From Solwaraspora sp. WMMD792 (lineage in GTDB: Bacteria; Actinomycetota; Actinomycetes; Mycobacteriales; Micromonosporaceae), in NCBI RefSeq assembly GCF_029626105.1, contig NZ_JARUBH010000009.1, forward strand, positions 5,952,001 to 6,016,000: a stretch of 64,000 bases of DNA, given 5' to 3'. This document shows, in pieces, positions 1-8,662 of the stretch. How positions within the stretch are numbered: the first letter of the stretch is position 1; each line of letters begins with the position of its first letter. The translations under genes and the position numbers were made by a program. The notes under the pieces were generated by a model. That model ran no database searches, was not told the origin of the DNA, and saw only the letters and a list, made by a program, of their open reading frames with translations.

Positions 1-305
1 GTGTAGGCGTTGCCGACCAGCGATCCGCCGAGCGCTGCCGCCAGTACCAGGGTCCGCAGGAAGCCGGTGCCCCGGCTGACCAGGCTGCCCAGCGCCATGA
101 CCGCGCTGTTGGTGGCGGCGCTGCCGCCCTCCTGCGGCTCCTGCACCGCCGGGTCCGGCATGGCCGCCGGCCGCTCGGACGGTGGCGCGGTCGACTCCAC
201 CACCGGCTGGCCGCCCGGTCCGACGGAGATCAGCGTGGCGCCGTCCGGCTCCGGGCCGCCCCGACCGGGGTCGGCGTTCGTACTCCGGTACAACCCGCTA
301 CTCAT
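1..305 (-). CDS. murJ: MurJ/MviN lipid II flippase, N-terminal part
   Basis: Only the first 101 codons are inside the window; the gene continues past base 1. The start ATG is at 305, preceded on the minus strand by a GGAGG-type ribosome site. About 60 residues of hydrophilic, Pro/Glu-rich sequence precede the first membrane segment, where AATNSAVMALGSLVSRGTGF and the following hydrophobic stretch match the opening helix of MurJ/MviN flippases, which move lipid II across the membrane for peptidoglycan synthesis. An extended disordered N-terminus is usual in actinobacterial MurJ. The neighbour pcnA fits the usual murJ neighbourhood in this group. The assignment rests on this short segment and on context. 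Confidence 0.75.
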   Translation of the reverse strand, partial: MSSGLYRSTNADPGRGGPEPDGATLISVGPGGQPVVESTAPPSERPAAMPDPAVQEPQEGGSAATNSAVMALGSLVSRGTGFLRTLVLAAALGGSLVGNAY

Positions 306-360
306 CGGACCTCCACCCCGCCGGTACGCCGGAATTGCCGCGCCGGACGCAGGCTCGAGC

Positions 361-1416
361 CTATCGGCCGTCGTCGTCGGCCGGGACGATGCCCGACAGT
401 GCGTCGACCACCCAGGCGGCCTCGGCCGGCACCACCGGCTCGGTCAGCGCGTCCAGCACGGTCGGATGGTCGCAGCCGGCCTCGGCCAGCGTCCGACCGA
501 GTACTGGCACCACCGCCAGGTCGCCGGTGTCGCGGGCCCGCCGGGCCAGTTCGGCGACGGCCGGGGTACGCCACGGAGTGTCGAGCACCCGGCGGTGCCG
601 GGCCGCCGCCCGGCGTACCAACTCGGTGACCTCGTCGAACGGGAAGGACTCGGCACCGAGGACGCGGGCCGGTGCGCCGGGGCCGTCCGGCTGTCCGGCG
701 GCCACCCAGCCCCAGCCGACGGCGTACCGCCAGTGTGTCCGGGCACCGTGGTCGAGATGGTCACGCACCTGCCGGGCCACCGACTCGTCGTCGAGGATCC
801 GGGGGTCGACCGTGGCCGGTGCCGGCCACCAGGACGGGTCGGCGAACAGCTCCAGCGGCGGCTGCACCGGACCCGTCGTCGCCCTGGCCGCCGTATCGGT
901 GCCACCGGGGCCGCCCGTCGGGCCGTCGCCAGTGGTCGCCGGGCCATCAGGTGTTGCCGGGTCTTCGGTTCCCGACGGCTCGTCGCGGCGTAGCGCGCGC
1001 AGCGCGGTGGCCAGCACGGTGGCTGCCCGGTCCGCCTCCGGCGGGTCACCGGCCGGTGGTGCGTACCGGTGCAGCAGCGCCACCAGTAGACCGGGATGCG
1101 GCCACGCCGGATCGTCCAGGGCGAGCAGCCGGCCGATCAGGTCCAGCTCCGCCCAGCGCAGCACCGCCGCGTACGGCCGGCCCGGATCCAGCCGGGCCAG
1201 CGGCAGCGGCTCGGTCGCTCCCGGCTGGCGCAGGCCGAGCAGGCATTCGCCGTACCCGAGGTCGATCTCCAGCACCAGGCCGTAGCCGTCGGCGACCGGC
1301 AGCACCACCCGGGTCTGCGCGTGATGGGCCGGTACGGGTCCGTCCACTGGCGGCAGGTACGCCGCCCAGAAGGTCGGATCGGTGGTCAGGCTGGCCAACG
1401 GTTCGGGAATCGGCAC
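361..1416 (-). CDS. Hypothetical protein, 351 aa, between murJ and pcnA
   Basis: No family is recognised. The protein is soluble by eye, with no signal peptide or membrane segment. It opens with MPIPEPLASLTTDPTFWAAY, has a beta-rich N-terminal third (LVLEIDLGYGECLLGL), an acidic Gly/Thr/Pro-rich linker near residues 150-190, and a helical C-terminal half containing HWRYAVGWGWVAAG. Codon bias in this frame is strongly actinobacterial, whereas the overlapping plus-strand frames give Arg/Ser/Pro-rich shadow proteins. It starts 59 bases from the divergent pcnA start, so the two promoters share that gap. It ends 55 bases before the murJ start and may be cotranscribed with murJ. Confidence 0.75.
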   Translation of the reverse strand: MPIPEPLASLTTDPTFWAAYLPPVDGPVPAHHAQTRVVLPVADGYGLVLEIDLGYGECLLGLRQPGATEPLPLARLDPGRPYAAVLRWAELDLIGRLLALDDPAWPHPGLLVALLHRYAPPAGDPPEADRAATVLATALRALRRDEPSGTEDPATPDGPATTGDGPTGGPGGTDTAARATTGPVQPPLELFADPSWWPAPATVDPRILDDESVARQVRDHLDHGARTHWRYAVGWGWVAAGQPDGPGAPARVLGAESFPFDEVTELVRRAAARHRRVLDTPWRTPAVAELARRARDTGDLAVVPVLGRTLAEAGCDHPTVLDALTEPVVPAEAAWVVDALSGIVPADDDGR

Positions 1417-1475
1417 GGTGACTCATCCTGCCCGGCGGGGGCGGCGACGGCCACAGCGGCTACTCTGGCGATCCC

Positions 1476-2999
1476 ATGTCCGAAACCTCCGCGCCTCGCG
1501 CCACCGATGCTCGCGCCACGGACGCTCGTGCCGCCGTCGGGTCCGACCGCACTGCGGCGACCCCGGGTGACCTGACCGCCGTGCAACGCAACGCCGTCGC
1601 CGAACTGCTCCGGGTCTCCCCGGTCGCCGACGAACTCGGCAACCGGTTCGCCGCCGCCGGCCACGAGCTGCACCTGGTCGGCGGCTCGGTCCGCGACGCG
1701 CTGCTCGGCCGACTCGGCAGCGACCTGGACTTCTGCACCGACGCGCACCCGGACCAGACCCTGGGGGTGCTCAAAGGCTGGGCGGAGGCGATCTGGGAGA
1801 CCGGCCGCGAATTCGGCACCATCGGCGCCCGTCGGGGTGGGATGACCCTGGAGATCACCACCTACCGGGCGGAAGCCTACGACGGGGTGACCCGTAACCC
1901 GGTGGTCGCCTACGGCACCAGTCTCGCCGACGACCTGCGGCGGCGCGACTTCACCATCAACGCGATGGCGGTCAGCCTGCCCGAGCACCGGTTCACCGAC
2001 CCGTACGGCGGGGTCAGCGATCTGGCCGCGAAGATCATCCGGACCCCGGGGACGCCGCAGGACTCGTTCGGCGACGACCCGCTGCGGATGCTGCGGGCCG
2101 CCCGGTTCGCCGCGCAGTTGCGGTTCGCCGTACATCCGGACGTCCGCGCGGCGATGGCCGCGATGGCGGCCGACCTGGACCGGATCACCGCCGAGCGGAT
2201 CCGGGACGAGTTCAGCAAGCTGCTGTGCGGCGCCGACCCGGTCGCCGGGTTGCGGCTGCTGGTCGACTCCGGGCTGGCCGACCGGTTTCTGCCCGAGCTG
2301 TCCGGGCTGCGGCTGGAGATCGACGAGCACGCCCAGCACAAGGACGTGTACGAACACACGCTGACCGTGGTGAGCAACGCCGTCCGGCTGGAAAGCGACG
2401 GCTGCGACTTCGTCCTGCGAATGGCGGCGCTCATGCACGACGTCGGCAAGCCGGCGACCAAGGCGGTCGGGCCGGACGGCCGGGTCAGCTTCCACCACCA
2501 CGAGGTGGTCGGTGCCCGGATGACCCGGCACCGGATGAAGGCGCTGCGCTACCCCAAGGAGGTCACCACCCAGGTGGCCAAGCTGGTCGGCCTGCACCTG
2601 CGGTTCTACGGGTACGGCCGGGGCGAGTGGACCGACTCGGCGGTCCGCCGCTACGTCACCGACGCCGAGGACCTGCTGCCCCGACTGCACAAACTGACCC
2701 GGTCCGACTGCACCACCCGCAACCGGCGCAAGGCCGCCGCGCTGGCCGCCGACTACGACGCGCTGGAGGAGCGGATCGCCAGGATCCAGGCCGAGGAGGA
2801 TCTGGCCCGGGTCCGGCCGGACCTGGACGGCAACGCGATCATGGAGCTGCTCGGCGTACCGCCGGGACCGGTCGTCGGCCGGGCCTGGCGGCATCTCAAG
2901 GAGGTCCGGCTGGAGCGCGGCCCGCTGGACCGCGACGAGGCCGAGGCGGAGTTGCTCCGGTGGGCACGGGACGAAGGGATCCTGTCCGACGCCGGTTAG
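1476..2999 (+). CDS. pcnA: CCA tRNA nucleotidyltransferase
   Basis: This class II nucleotidyltransferase adds or repairs the 3' CCA end of tRNAs. The 507 aa protein has the head motif LVGGSVRDALLGRLGSDLDF near residues 67-86, with the GG-x-x-R and DxD metal ligands, then RRDFTINAMAV in the second nucleotide-binding element, and an HD domain (MAALMHDVGKPATK, with HHHEVVGA downstream) near residues 315-350. Length and order match actinobacterial CCA enzymes annotated in the PcnB/PcnA group. The first 40 residues are Ala/Thr-rich and poorly conserved, so the true start could be slightly internal. TACTCT at 1461-1466 lies 9 bases before the ATG and no ribosome site is seen, which suggests a very short leader. 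Confidence 0.95.
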   Translation: MSETSAPRATDARATDARAAVGSDRTAATPGDLTAVQRNAVAELLRVSPVADELGNRFAAAGHELHLVGGSVRDALLGRLGSDLDFCTDAHPDQTLGVLKGWAEAIWETGREFGTIGARRGGMTLEITTYRAEAYDGVTRNPVVAYGTSLADDLRRRDFTINAMAVSLPEHRFTDPYGGVSDLAAKIIRTPGTPQDSFGDDPLRMLRAARFAAQLRFAVHPDVRAAMAAMAADLDRITAERIRDEFSKLLCGADPVAGLRLLVDSGLADRFLPELSGLRLEIDEHAQHKDVYEHTLTVVSNAVRLESDGCDFVLRMAALMHDVGKPATKAVGPDGRVSFHHHEVVGARMTRHRMKALRYPKEVTTQVAKLVGLHLRFYGYGRGEWTDSAVRRYVTDAEDLLPRLHKLTRSDCTTRNRRKAAALAADYDALEERIARIQAEEDLARVRPDLDGNAIMELLGVPPGPVVGRAWRHLKEVRLERGPLDRDEAEAELLRWARDEGILSDAG

Positions 3000-3127
3000 C
3001 CACCTGTCGCGCCCGAATCGGTGGTTACCGGGCGTTGTGCCGCTCGACTACCGTCGCAGGACGGACGGTGTGGCGATCTTGCTGGCGGTCGCGCGCCACC
3101 GACAGCTGATCAACCGGGAGGGCCTAG

Positions 3128-3994
3128 ATGCAGCCGTGTGCGGTCTGCGGCGGTGTGTCCGTCAACCAGGCCGGCTACTGCCTCCAGTGCGGCACGTTCC
3201 GCGGTATTCCGTCCAGCCAGGCCGGCTACCCCGGACACCCGCCGCAGCAGCCGCCGGCACCGGTCTACCCCGGCAGCGGTGCGCCGAGCTACCCCGGCAG
3301 TGCACCGCCCGGCTATCCGGGCAGCGGCGCGCCGAGCTATCCGGGCTACCCGATGGCGCCGCAGCCGCCCGACCGGGGTCGGTCCTACCTGGTCCCGCTG
3401 GTGGCCCTCGGCGCGACGTTCGTCGTGCTGGTGGCGGCGATCGGCGTGGTGATCGCGGTCCGCGGCACTGGCGACGGCAACCGGGTCACAGCCGATTCGA
3501 GTGTCTCCCCGACCCCCAACGCGTCCGCGACTTCCAGCGCCTTGCCGACTCCGAGTGAAGCCTCGCCGCCGCTGGTGGACCCCTGCGTGGTCGGCAGCTG
3601 GCAGGTGGACTCGTACGAGGAGGACATCGCGCTGGACGAGCCGTTCGGCAAGACCAGGTTCACCGGCGTCGGGCCCGGTGCCCGGGTCGAGTTGCGCGAG
3701 GACGGGTCGGGCACCACCGACTACGGCGATGGCACCACCTTCGAGGGATTCGTAGCCGGGACCGTCGTCACCCTCACCGTCAGCGGACAGGTCACCTACC
3801 GCTTCCGTGCCCTGGACGGCACGGTCTCCTTCAGCGACGTCGACGCGGACGGCACGGTCACGTTGAGCGCCCCGGGTGTCGACTCGGAGAGCCAGGCCCT
3901 GATCGTCGAGTTCGACCCGGCCAGCTACCAGTGCGACGGCGACACCATGACGCAGCGCACGACGCTCTACACCGCAGAGATGTCCAAGCGCTGA
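3128..3994 (+). CDS. Zinc-ribbon, single-pass membrane protein with extracellular lipocalin-like domain
   Basis: Function unknown. Four cysteines (C4, C7, C18, C21) form a likely zinc ribbon at the cytoplasmic N-terminus. A Tyr/Pro/Gly-rich segment follows, built on repeats like SYPGS and GYPGS (about residues 35-80), then one membrane helix near residues 90-113, a Thr/Ser/Pro linker, and an outer domain of about 150 residues beginning DPCVVGSWQVDSYEED. That domain has the GxW-type opening and repeated strands of small beta-barrel, lipocalin-like extracytoplasmic domains. The ATG at 3128 follows a GGGAGGG ribosome site. It is 128 bases after pcnA and is probably a separate unit. Confidence 0.8.
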   Translation: MQPCAVCGGVSVNQAGYCLQCGTFRGIPSSQAGYPGHPPQQPPAPVYPGSGAPSYPGSAPPGYPGSGAPSYPGYPMAPQPPDRGRSYLVPLVALGATFVVLVAAIGVVIAVRGTGDGNRVTADSSVSPTPNASATSSALPTPSEASPPLVDPCVVGSWQVDSYEEDIALDEPFGKTRFTGVGPGARVELREDGSGTTDYGDGTTFEGFVAGTVVTLTVSGQVTYRFRALDGTVSFSDVDADGTVTLSAPGVDSESQALIVEFDPASYQCDGDTMTQRTTLYTAEMSKR

Positions 3995-4017
3995 CTCGTC
4001 GGTGCCGCCGGGTCCGC

Positions 4018-4254
4018 TCAACAGTCCGCCGTCTGGTATCGCCGCGCCGGCCGGGTTCCGTAGTACCGCTCGCAGTGGATGTCCCTCACCCACGGGTCGG
4101 ACGCGAGCGACATCAGCTGTGACCGCAGCTCATGGTCGCTGTCCACGATAATGTTCTCCACGTAGTCCTCGCGGAGGCGCCGTCGCGGACCCCAGGTGAC
4201 CCGGAGCCGCCACCGTCGGTCCAGTTTGAGGTCCAAGGTATGAGTCTGGGACAT
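4018..4254 (-). CDS. Small hypothetical protein, 78 aa
   Basis: No family is recognised. The protein is charged and aromatic with no membrane segment: it starts MSQTHTLDLKLDRRWRLRVT and ends with a cluster containing CERYYGTRPARRY. An AGAAGGG ribosome site lies about 10 bases before the ATG. It follows another minus-strand small gene by 61 bases, and the pair may form a unit. Codon use is less biased than in the surrounding core genes, which suits a strain-variable gene. An accidental open frame cannot be excluded at this length, but start, ribosome site and composition favour a real gene. Confidence 0.5.
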   Translation of the reverse strand: MSQTHTLDLKLDRRWRLRVTWGPRRRLREDYVENIIVDSDHELRSQLMSLASDPWVRDIHCERYYGTRPARRYQTADC

Positions 4255-4315
4255 GGAAGGTTCCCTTCTTCTGGAAATGGTGACGCCGGCTACGGATGGC
4301 AGGCGGCGAAGGCGA

Positions 4316-4711
4316 TCAGCGTGGTCGGCTCGGGCGGCGGCCGGAACGAGTGTGCGGACGAGGCGTCGGCGCTAGGAGACGCAGCCCTACCAAGAAGGTG
4401 CAGACGCCGGCCAGCGCCGCCGCTGCCAGGGTGAACCACCAGTACGGTACGGACGCTGCATGGCAGACTCCGGCCGTCACGACCGTGGTGAGCAGCGTCG
4501 ACGCGCAGACAATCGCCAGGTTGATCGTCTGGTGGAGTTGTCCCTTGACCTCGACGTCGCCGCGCAGGGTTAGCCACTGGTTGCCGAAGGTGACCGCCAG
4601 TTTGTCGGGCTGTATCGGGACCTGCTCAGCCTTGGCGCTGGGCTCCTCGTGTGCGAGGTCGATCTCCCGGGTGTCCCGCTGGGCTCCGTCTGCCATCCGT
4701 ACTTCTCGCAT
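4316..4711 (-). CDS. Small membrane protein with two transmembrane segments, 131 aa
   Basis: Function unknown. A hydrophilic N-terminal half of about 65 residues, including VTFGNQWLTLRGDVEVKG, is followed by two hydrophobic helices (AIVCASTLLTTVVTAGVCHA and WWFTLAAAALAGVCTFLVGL) and a short Arg-rich tail, predicting a cytoplasmic domain anchored by a helical hairpin. A second ATG at 4696 is an alternative start with better ribosome-site spacing. The gene is upstream of, and codirectional with, the 78-aa gene at 4018-4254. On its other side is a 540-base low-GC gap shared with a divergent DNA-binding-type protein. Confidence 0.55.
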   Translation of the reverse strand: MREVRMADGAQRDTREIDLAHEEPSAKAEQVPIQPDKLAVTFGNQWLTLRGDVEVKGQLHQTINLAIVCASTLLTTVVTAGVCHAASVPYWWFTLAAAALAGVCTFLVGLRLLAPTPRPHTRSGRRPSRPR

Positions 4712-5250
4712 CCTCGTAGCAGAAGTGAACTGAACGTGATCGGTCTTCGTGTAGCAGTCTATGCAACTGAGAGTGTCTCATGGGGCGCGCGACACGCTGA
4801 CGATACACGCACGACGCGCACATCTGCCTGCCAGAACCGTCGGATCCTGAGGTGACAGATGCATCACGCAAAGTGACGAGTTCCCTTGTTGGTCCCTCGA
4901 GCCGGTCCTCGTCGGCCGTTGCCGAGCGCGCGCCTGTCTGAGGTGGGCGAAGCCCGAGGCCCCGCCAGTCTCGGGTGCGAGCTGTGGGATGTGGAACTCC
5001 AGATTGATTCGCTACTCAGGAAGCGCTAGCTTGACCGAACCAAGATCTAACAAATCGGCGGATGGTCAGATCGTGTGTCTGGGATGCATCACTCATACGT
5101 AAGAGGGGCACATATTCGATGTAGATGTGGCATCATCTACAACGTACGCCCGTTCGGTTACGCTGGGTAGCGGCGTGCGAAGGGCCGCAGGGTCCTGATA
5201 GTTGGGACGGCGTCCGTGACCGGCTCGTCACGCAAAGGAGACAGGCAGTC
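4712..5250. other. 540-base intergenic region of lower GC with operator-like repeats
   Basis: No gene is supported here. Base composition is visibly less GC-rich than the flanks. A perfect 8-base inverted repeat, TGTAGATG/CATCTACA, sits at 5120-5141 with a 6-base spacer. The decamer GATGCATCAC occurs twice, at 4858-4867 and 5083-5092. A TACGCT hexamer at 5159-5164 could be the -10 of the gene starting at 5251. The region separates divergent genes and probably holds both promoters. Confidence 0.5.
5120..5141. promoter_or_regulatory. Candidate operator palindrome
   Basis: Perfect 8-base arms TGTAGATG and CATCTACA flank a 6-base spacer about 110 bases upstream of the ribbon-helix-helix-like gene at 5251. 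The geometry suits a dimeric regulator, and autoregulation by that gene's product is the simplest inference. No binding data can be read from sequence. Confidence 0.35.
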
Positions 5251-5595
5251 ATGAGTCCACTACCAAACGCTCCTGACGGAGTGCGTTCGGCTACATCGGC
5301 TCGGCCCTCGAACGGTTCGACCGACCACACCGGTACCGGGGGCCGCCGCGAGGAGTCGCCCGCAGCCGGGACCGCAACTGTCGGAGCGCTTACCCGCGTG
5401 ACGGCGAACTTCACTCCGAGGGCGATTTCCGCCCTGGAGAAGATCGCAGGTGAGACCGGCGATTCCAAGACCGACATTCTCAACCGGTCGGTGCTGCTCT
5501 ACGACGCGATCCTCGATGCGGTCGAGCGGGAGGGGGGCAGTCTGCACGTCACCTATCCAGACGGCACCCGGGAGCGGCTACGGTTCATCGGCTGA
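5251..5595 (+). CDS. Ribbon-helix-helix-like protein, 114 aa
   Basis: Probable DNA-binding protein of the ribbon-helix-helix (CopG/Arc/MetJ-like) fold. The first 45 residues are Ser/Thr/Pro-rich and disordered. The C-terminal half begins with a strand (RVTANFTPRAISALEKIA) followed by two helices (GDSKTDILNRSVLLYDAIL), the usual RHH arrangement, and ends with a basic strand-rich tail. The ATG at 5251 is chosen over an in-frame ATG at 5125 because AAAGGAGA lies 11 bases before it. No toxin or other partner overlaps the gene, so it is probably a stand-alone regulator rather than an antitoxin. The operator-like palindrome at 5120-5141 is upstream. Confidence 0.7.
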   Translation: MSPLPNAPDGVRSATSARPSNGSTDHTGTGGRREESPAAGTATVGALTRVTANFTPRAISALEKIAGETGDSKTDILNRSVLLYDAILDAVEREGGSLHVTYPDGTRERLRFIG

Positions 5596-5705
5596 CGCGA
5601 TCCAGGCCGGACGCAGGTCTGGGGACCGGTCGCGTTGCGTTCCAGCTGACTGATGATGAGACAGAGCCGGCCCGCACTGACAGTCCCGCGCTCCAGGTCT
5701 GATGG

Positions 5706-5711
5706 GACAAT
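5706..5711 (+). promoter_or_regulatory. -10 hexamer for a leaderless GNAT mRNA
   Basis: GACAAT is followed by six bases and then the GTG start at 5718, leaving no room for a ribosome site. The same 12 bases, GACAATCGGCGG, precede the ogt start at 6292. Confidence 0.45.
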
Positions 5712-5717
5712 CGGCGG

Positions 5718-6266
5718 GTGCAGGTGCTCGTCCGCTCGGTGCTGACCACCGCTGACCTGGCCGCGATCCGGCTACTTGACACATCGTTCGTCGCTACCTC
5801 GGTGTACCACATCGCCGCCCGCGACAACGGGTTCAGGCTGCGGGAGGTCCCGGTGTCGCCGCCGGTGCGCAAACGGTACGACCTGACCGAGGGAGTCACC
5901 GAGGGCGGCCGGCCGTGGGACCTGTACGCGCTCGCGCTCGCCGACGACCAGCCGGTCGGCTTCATGGCGACCACCTACCAGCGGTGGAACGGGCGGCAGG
6001 TGGTCAACGAGCTGCACGTGGCACCGGCGTACCGCCGGCGCGGGGTGGCCCGGGAGCTGATCGGCATCGCACAGGTCACCGCCAGGGAGAACGCCGCCCG
6101 GGAGATCTGGTTGGAGACCCAGAACGTCAACGTCGCGGCGGTACGCGCGTACCGCCGGCTCGGGTTCACACTGACCGGTATCGACACCACCCGCTACCCG
6201 CCGCCGTACGCCGACGAGGTGGCCCTGTTCATGGCGGCACCGGTGCCGCCCGGCGCACCGGCGTAA
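5718..6266 (+). CDS. GNAT-family N-acetyltransferase
   Basis: The 182 aa protein carries one GNAT domain, which transfers an acetyl group from acetyl-CoA to an amine. Motif A is clear near residues 97-116: ELHVAPAYRRRGVARELIGI, with the R/Q-x-x-G-x-G/A pyrophosphate loop. Motif B follows with VNVAAVRAYRRLGFTLTG, the conserved Asn and the Tyr-containing helix. The C-terminus VALFMAAPVPPG resembles RimI-like enzymes, but the substrate cannot be told. The GTG start follows a -10-like hexamer by six bases. The gene is 25 bases upstream of ogt, with a near-identical start region, so the two genes may be controlled alike. Confidence 0.88.
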   Translation: MQVLVRSVLTTADLAAIRLLDTSFVATSVYHIAARDNGFRLREVPVSPPVRKRYDLTEGVTEGGRPWDLYALALADDQPVGFMATTYQRWNGRQVVNELHVAPAYRRRGVARELIGIAQVTARENAAREIWLETQNVNVAAVRAYRRLGFTLTGIDTTRYPPPYADEVALFMAAPVPPGAPA

Positions 6267-6279
6267 GAGCCGACTGGCG

Positions 6280-6285
6280 GACAAT
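6280..6285 (+). promoter_or_regulatory. -10 hexamer for a leaderless ogt mRNA
   Basis: GACAAT followed by six bases and the ATG at 6292, duplicating the start arrangement of the preceding acetyltransferase gene. Confidence 0.45.
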
Positions 6286-6291
6286 CGGCGG

Positions 6292-6774
6292 ATGCGATGG
6301 GCGGTGCTGGACTCACCGATCGGTGAGCTGTCGGTGGCGGTCGACGACGTCGGCGTGTGCCGGGTGCTGTTCGGGCGTACCGACGAGGTGGTCGACGTCG
6401 CGCCGACGGACCCGGTGCTGTGCGCGGCGCTCGACCAACTGCGCGGCTACTTCGCCGGTGCGTCCACCGGTTTCACGGTGCCGCTGTCGGTGCGGCGGGG
6501 CACGGAGTTCGAGCGGGCCGTGTGGCGGCGGATGACCGACATCCCGTACGGACAGACCGAAACCTACGGTGCGGTCGCCGCGGCGGTGGGCGACCCGCAG
6601 GCGGCGCGGGCGGTCGGAGTGGCCTGCAACCGCAACCCGATCCCGGTGATCGTGCCCTGCCACCGGATCGTCGGAGCCGGCGGCAAGCTGGTCGGCTTCG
6701 GTGGCGGGCTGCCCCGCAAACGGCACCTGCTGGAGCTGGAGGCAGCGGTGGCGCTGCGCCAGGCATGGACCTGA
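6292..6774 (+). CDS. ogt: Methylated-DNA-protein-cysteine S-methyltransferase
   Basis: Suicide repair protein that moves the alkyl group from O6-alkylguanine or O4-alkylthymine to its own cysteine. At 160 aa it is the short Ogt form, without the Ada regulatory domain. The active site VPCHRIVGAGG is near residues 122-132, the helix-turn-helix RAVGVACNRNPIPVIVPCHR contains the recognition helix and the Asn hinge, and PYGQTETYGAVA is the usual wing region before it. The first 55 residues form the weakly conserved RNase H-like domain. It starts 25 bases after the acetyltransferase and is convergent with ino1, from which it is separated by a hairpin. Confidence 0.95.
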   Translation: MRWAVLDSPIGELSVAVDDVGVCRVLFGRTDEVVDVAPTDPVLCAALDQLRGYFAGASTGFTVPLSVRRGTEFERAVWRRMTDIPYGQTETYGAVAAAVGDPQAARAVGVACNRNPIPVIVPCHRIVGAGGKLVGFGGGLPRKRHLLELEAAVALRQAWT

Positions 6775-6780
6775 ACGGCT

Positions 6781-6812
6781 CCGGGCGGCCCCGCTACAGC
6801 GGGACCGCCCGG
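6781..6812. terminator. Hairpin between convergent ogt and ino1
   Basis: Arms 6781-6794 and 6799-6812 pair over 13 of 14 positions with a TACA loop. There is no T-run, as is usual in high-GC actinobacteria. The position between two convergent stops suggests bidirectional termination. Confidence 0.6.
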
Positions 6813-6850
6813 CGATGCAAGGTGCCGATCGGCCGGCGAGTGGCTGCCGA

Positions 6851-7930
6851 TCAGCGCTCGATCTTGTTGATGATGAAGTCCTCGACCGCCTGGCGGGCGT
6901 CGTGGTCGGCGTACTGCTCCGGCGGCGACTTCATGAAGTAGGACGAGGCCGACAGGACCGGGCCCCCGACGCCCCGGTCGAGGGCGATCTTCGCGGCGCG
7001 CAGCGCGTCGATGATCACGCCGGCGGAGTTGGGCGAGTCCCAGACCTCAAGCTTGAGCTCGGCGTTCAGCGGGGTGTCACCGAACGAGCGGCCCTCCAGC
7101 CGGATGTACGCCCACTTGCGGTCGTCGAGCCACGGCACGTGGTCGGACGGGCCGATGTGCACGTCGCTCTTGGCCATCTCGTGCGGCACCTGGGAGGTCA
7201 CCGACTGGGTCTTCGAGATCTTCTTGGAGACCAGTCGGGTGCGCTCCAGCATGTTCATGAAGTCCATGTTGCCGCCGAAGTTCAGCTGGTACGTGCGCAG
7301 CAGCTCGACGCCCCGGTCCTCGAACAGCTTGGCCAGGGCCCGGTGCACGATGGTCGCGCCGACCTGGCTCTTGATGTCGTCGCCGACGATCGGCAGCCCG
7401 GCGTCGGTGAACTTCTGCGCCCAGGTCGGGTCCGAGGCGATGAACACCGGAAGGGCGTTGACGAAGGCGCAACCGGCGTCGATGGCGGCCTGCGCGTAGT
7501 GCCGGGCGGCCTGCTCGGAGCCGACCGGCAGGTAGCAGACGACCACCTCGGCGCGCGCGTCGCGCAGCGCCTGGGCGATGTCGACCGGCTGCTGGTCGGA
7601 TTCCTGGATGACCTCCTGGTAGTACTCGCCTACACCGTCGAGGGTGGGGCCACGCTGCACCAGCACCCCGGTGGGCGGTACGTCGCAGAAGGTGATGGTG
7701 TTGTTCTCGCTGGCGTTGATCGCCTCCGCGAGGTCCATGCCGACCTTCTTGGCGTCCACGTCGAACGCCGCGACGAACTCCACGTCCGAGACGTGGTAGT
7801 CGCCGAAGGTGACGTGCATGAGACCCGGGACGCGGTCGTTGGGGTCGGCGTTGCGGTAGTACTCCACGCCCTGGACCAGGGACGAGGCGCAGTTTCCGAC
7901 ACCGACGATGGCGACGCGGACGGAGCCCAT
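6851..7930 (-). CDS. ino1: Inositol-3-phosphate synthase
   Basis: NAD-dependent conversion of glucose 6-phosphate to 1L-myo-inositol 1-phosphate, the first step to phosphatidylinositol, PIMs and mycothiol in actinomycetes. At 359 aa it matches the short actinobacterial Ino1. The Rossmann fingerprint [20 protein letters not shown] is at the N-terminus. Family blocks [34 protein letters not shown] and [13 protein letters not shown] are present, with catalytic-site lysines in the last third. The ATG at 7930 ([10 protein letters not shown]) is preferred over upstream in-frame codons because the Rossmann strand follows at once and a GGAGGC ribosome site precedes it. It lies 23 bases downstream of the codirectional PadR gene, so the regulator and enzyme are probably cotranscribed. 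Confidence 0.96.
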   Translation of the reverse strand: MGSVRVAIVGVGNCASSLVQGVEYYRNADPNDRVPGLMHVTFGDYHVSDVEFVAAFDVDAKKVGMDLAEAINASENNTITFCDVPPTGVLVQRGPTLDGVGEYYQEVIQESDQQPVDIAQALRDARAEVVVCYLPVGSEQAARHYAQAAIDAGCAFVNALPVFIASDPTWAQKFTDAGLPIVGDDIKSQVGATIVHRALAKLFEDRGVELLRTYQLNFGGNMDFMNMLERTRLVSKKISKTQSVTSQVPHEMAKSDVHIGPSDHVPWLDDRKWAYIRLEGRSFGDTPLNAELKLEVWDSPNSAGVIIDALRAAKIALDRGVGGPVLSASSYFMKSPPEQYADHDARQAVEDFIINKIER

Positions 7931-7953
7931 CGCGTTTGCCTCCTTCTTGTTCT

Positions 7954-8622
7954 TCACGGCCGCTCCGGCTCGTCTCCGGGCTGTCCCGGCGGAGCCTCCC
8001 TGGTCTGTCCAGGCGGGGGCGGATCGTTCTCTGCGGGTTCGAACTTCATGGGATCGGGGTGGCCGGTGCGTGGGGCCCGGCCGGACCGCTCGCTGGCGAT
8101 CAGCTCCTCCAGCCACCGGACCTCGCGTTCGCAGGCGTCGAGTCCGTGCCGCTGGAGTTCGAGGGTGTATGCGTCGAGCCGCTCCGCGGCTCGACCGAGC
8201 ACCTCGCGGAGCCCTTCCCGGCGCTCCTCGATCTTGCGCCGCCGCCCCTCCAGGATCCGCAGCCGGGTGGCCCGGTCGGTCCGGGAGAAGAAGGCGAAGT
8301 GCACGCCGAACCCGGTGTCCTCGTAGGTTTCCGGGCCGGTCTGGGCGATCAGGTCGGCGAACCGTTCCTTGCCTTCGGCGGTGATGGTGTAGACGACCCG
8401 GCCGCGGCGGCTGGTCAGTGCCGGGATCTCCGCGTCGGCGGTCGTGGGGTCGTCGGCTTCGGCGATCAGGCCGTTGGCCTGCAGCCTGCGCAGGGTGGGG
8501 TAGAGCGAGCCGTAGCTGATCGCGGCCCGGATCGCCCCGAGTTTGGCGGCGAGCTCCTTGCGGAGCTCGTAACCGTGCATAGGGGACTCCTGAAGCAGGC
8601 CGAGGATGGCGAGTTCGAGCAC
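7954..8622 (-). CDS. PadR-family transcriptional regulator
   Basis: The winged-helix domain begins at once ([20 protein letters not shown]) and contains [20 protein letters not shown], the PadR recognition helix and wing. A long C-terminal helical segment of about 120 residues follows, including [20 protein letters not shown], as in the large PadR subfamily that dimerises through a coiled coil, and then a disordered Pro-rich tail. I choose GTG at 8622 (222 aa) because GTAGGAGGGG lies just before it; an in-frame ATG at 8655 would add 11 basic residues and lies within 10 bases of the operator. It lies upstream of ino1 and likely regulates itself and ino1 through the palindrome at 8663-8687. Confidence 0.92.
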   Translation of the reverse strand: MLELAILGLLQESPMHGYELRKELAAKLGAIRAAISYGSLYPTLRRLQANGLIAEADDPTTADAEIPALTSRRGRVVYTITAEGKERFADLIAQTGPETYEDTGFGVHFAFFSRTDRATRLRILEGRRRKIEERREGLREVLGRAAERLDAYTLELQRHGLDACEREVRWLEELIASERSGRAPRTGHPDPMKFEPAENDPPPPGQTREAPPGQPGDEPERP

Positions 8623-8662
8623 GCTGCCCCTCCTACCTCGTGGTCTGCCCGGCATCGTCGAC

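Noticed and set aside
1386-2894. Long minus-strand open frame opposite pcnA (502 aa)
   Set aside because: Shadow of pcnA; Val/Gly/Arg-rich composition typical of antisense frames in GC-rich genomes.
5125-5250. Longer start for the ribbon-helix-helix gene
   Set aside because: ATG 5125 lies inside the operator-like palindrome, whereas ATG 5251 has a strong ribosome site.
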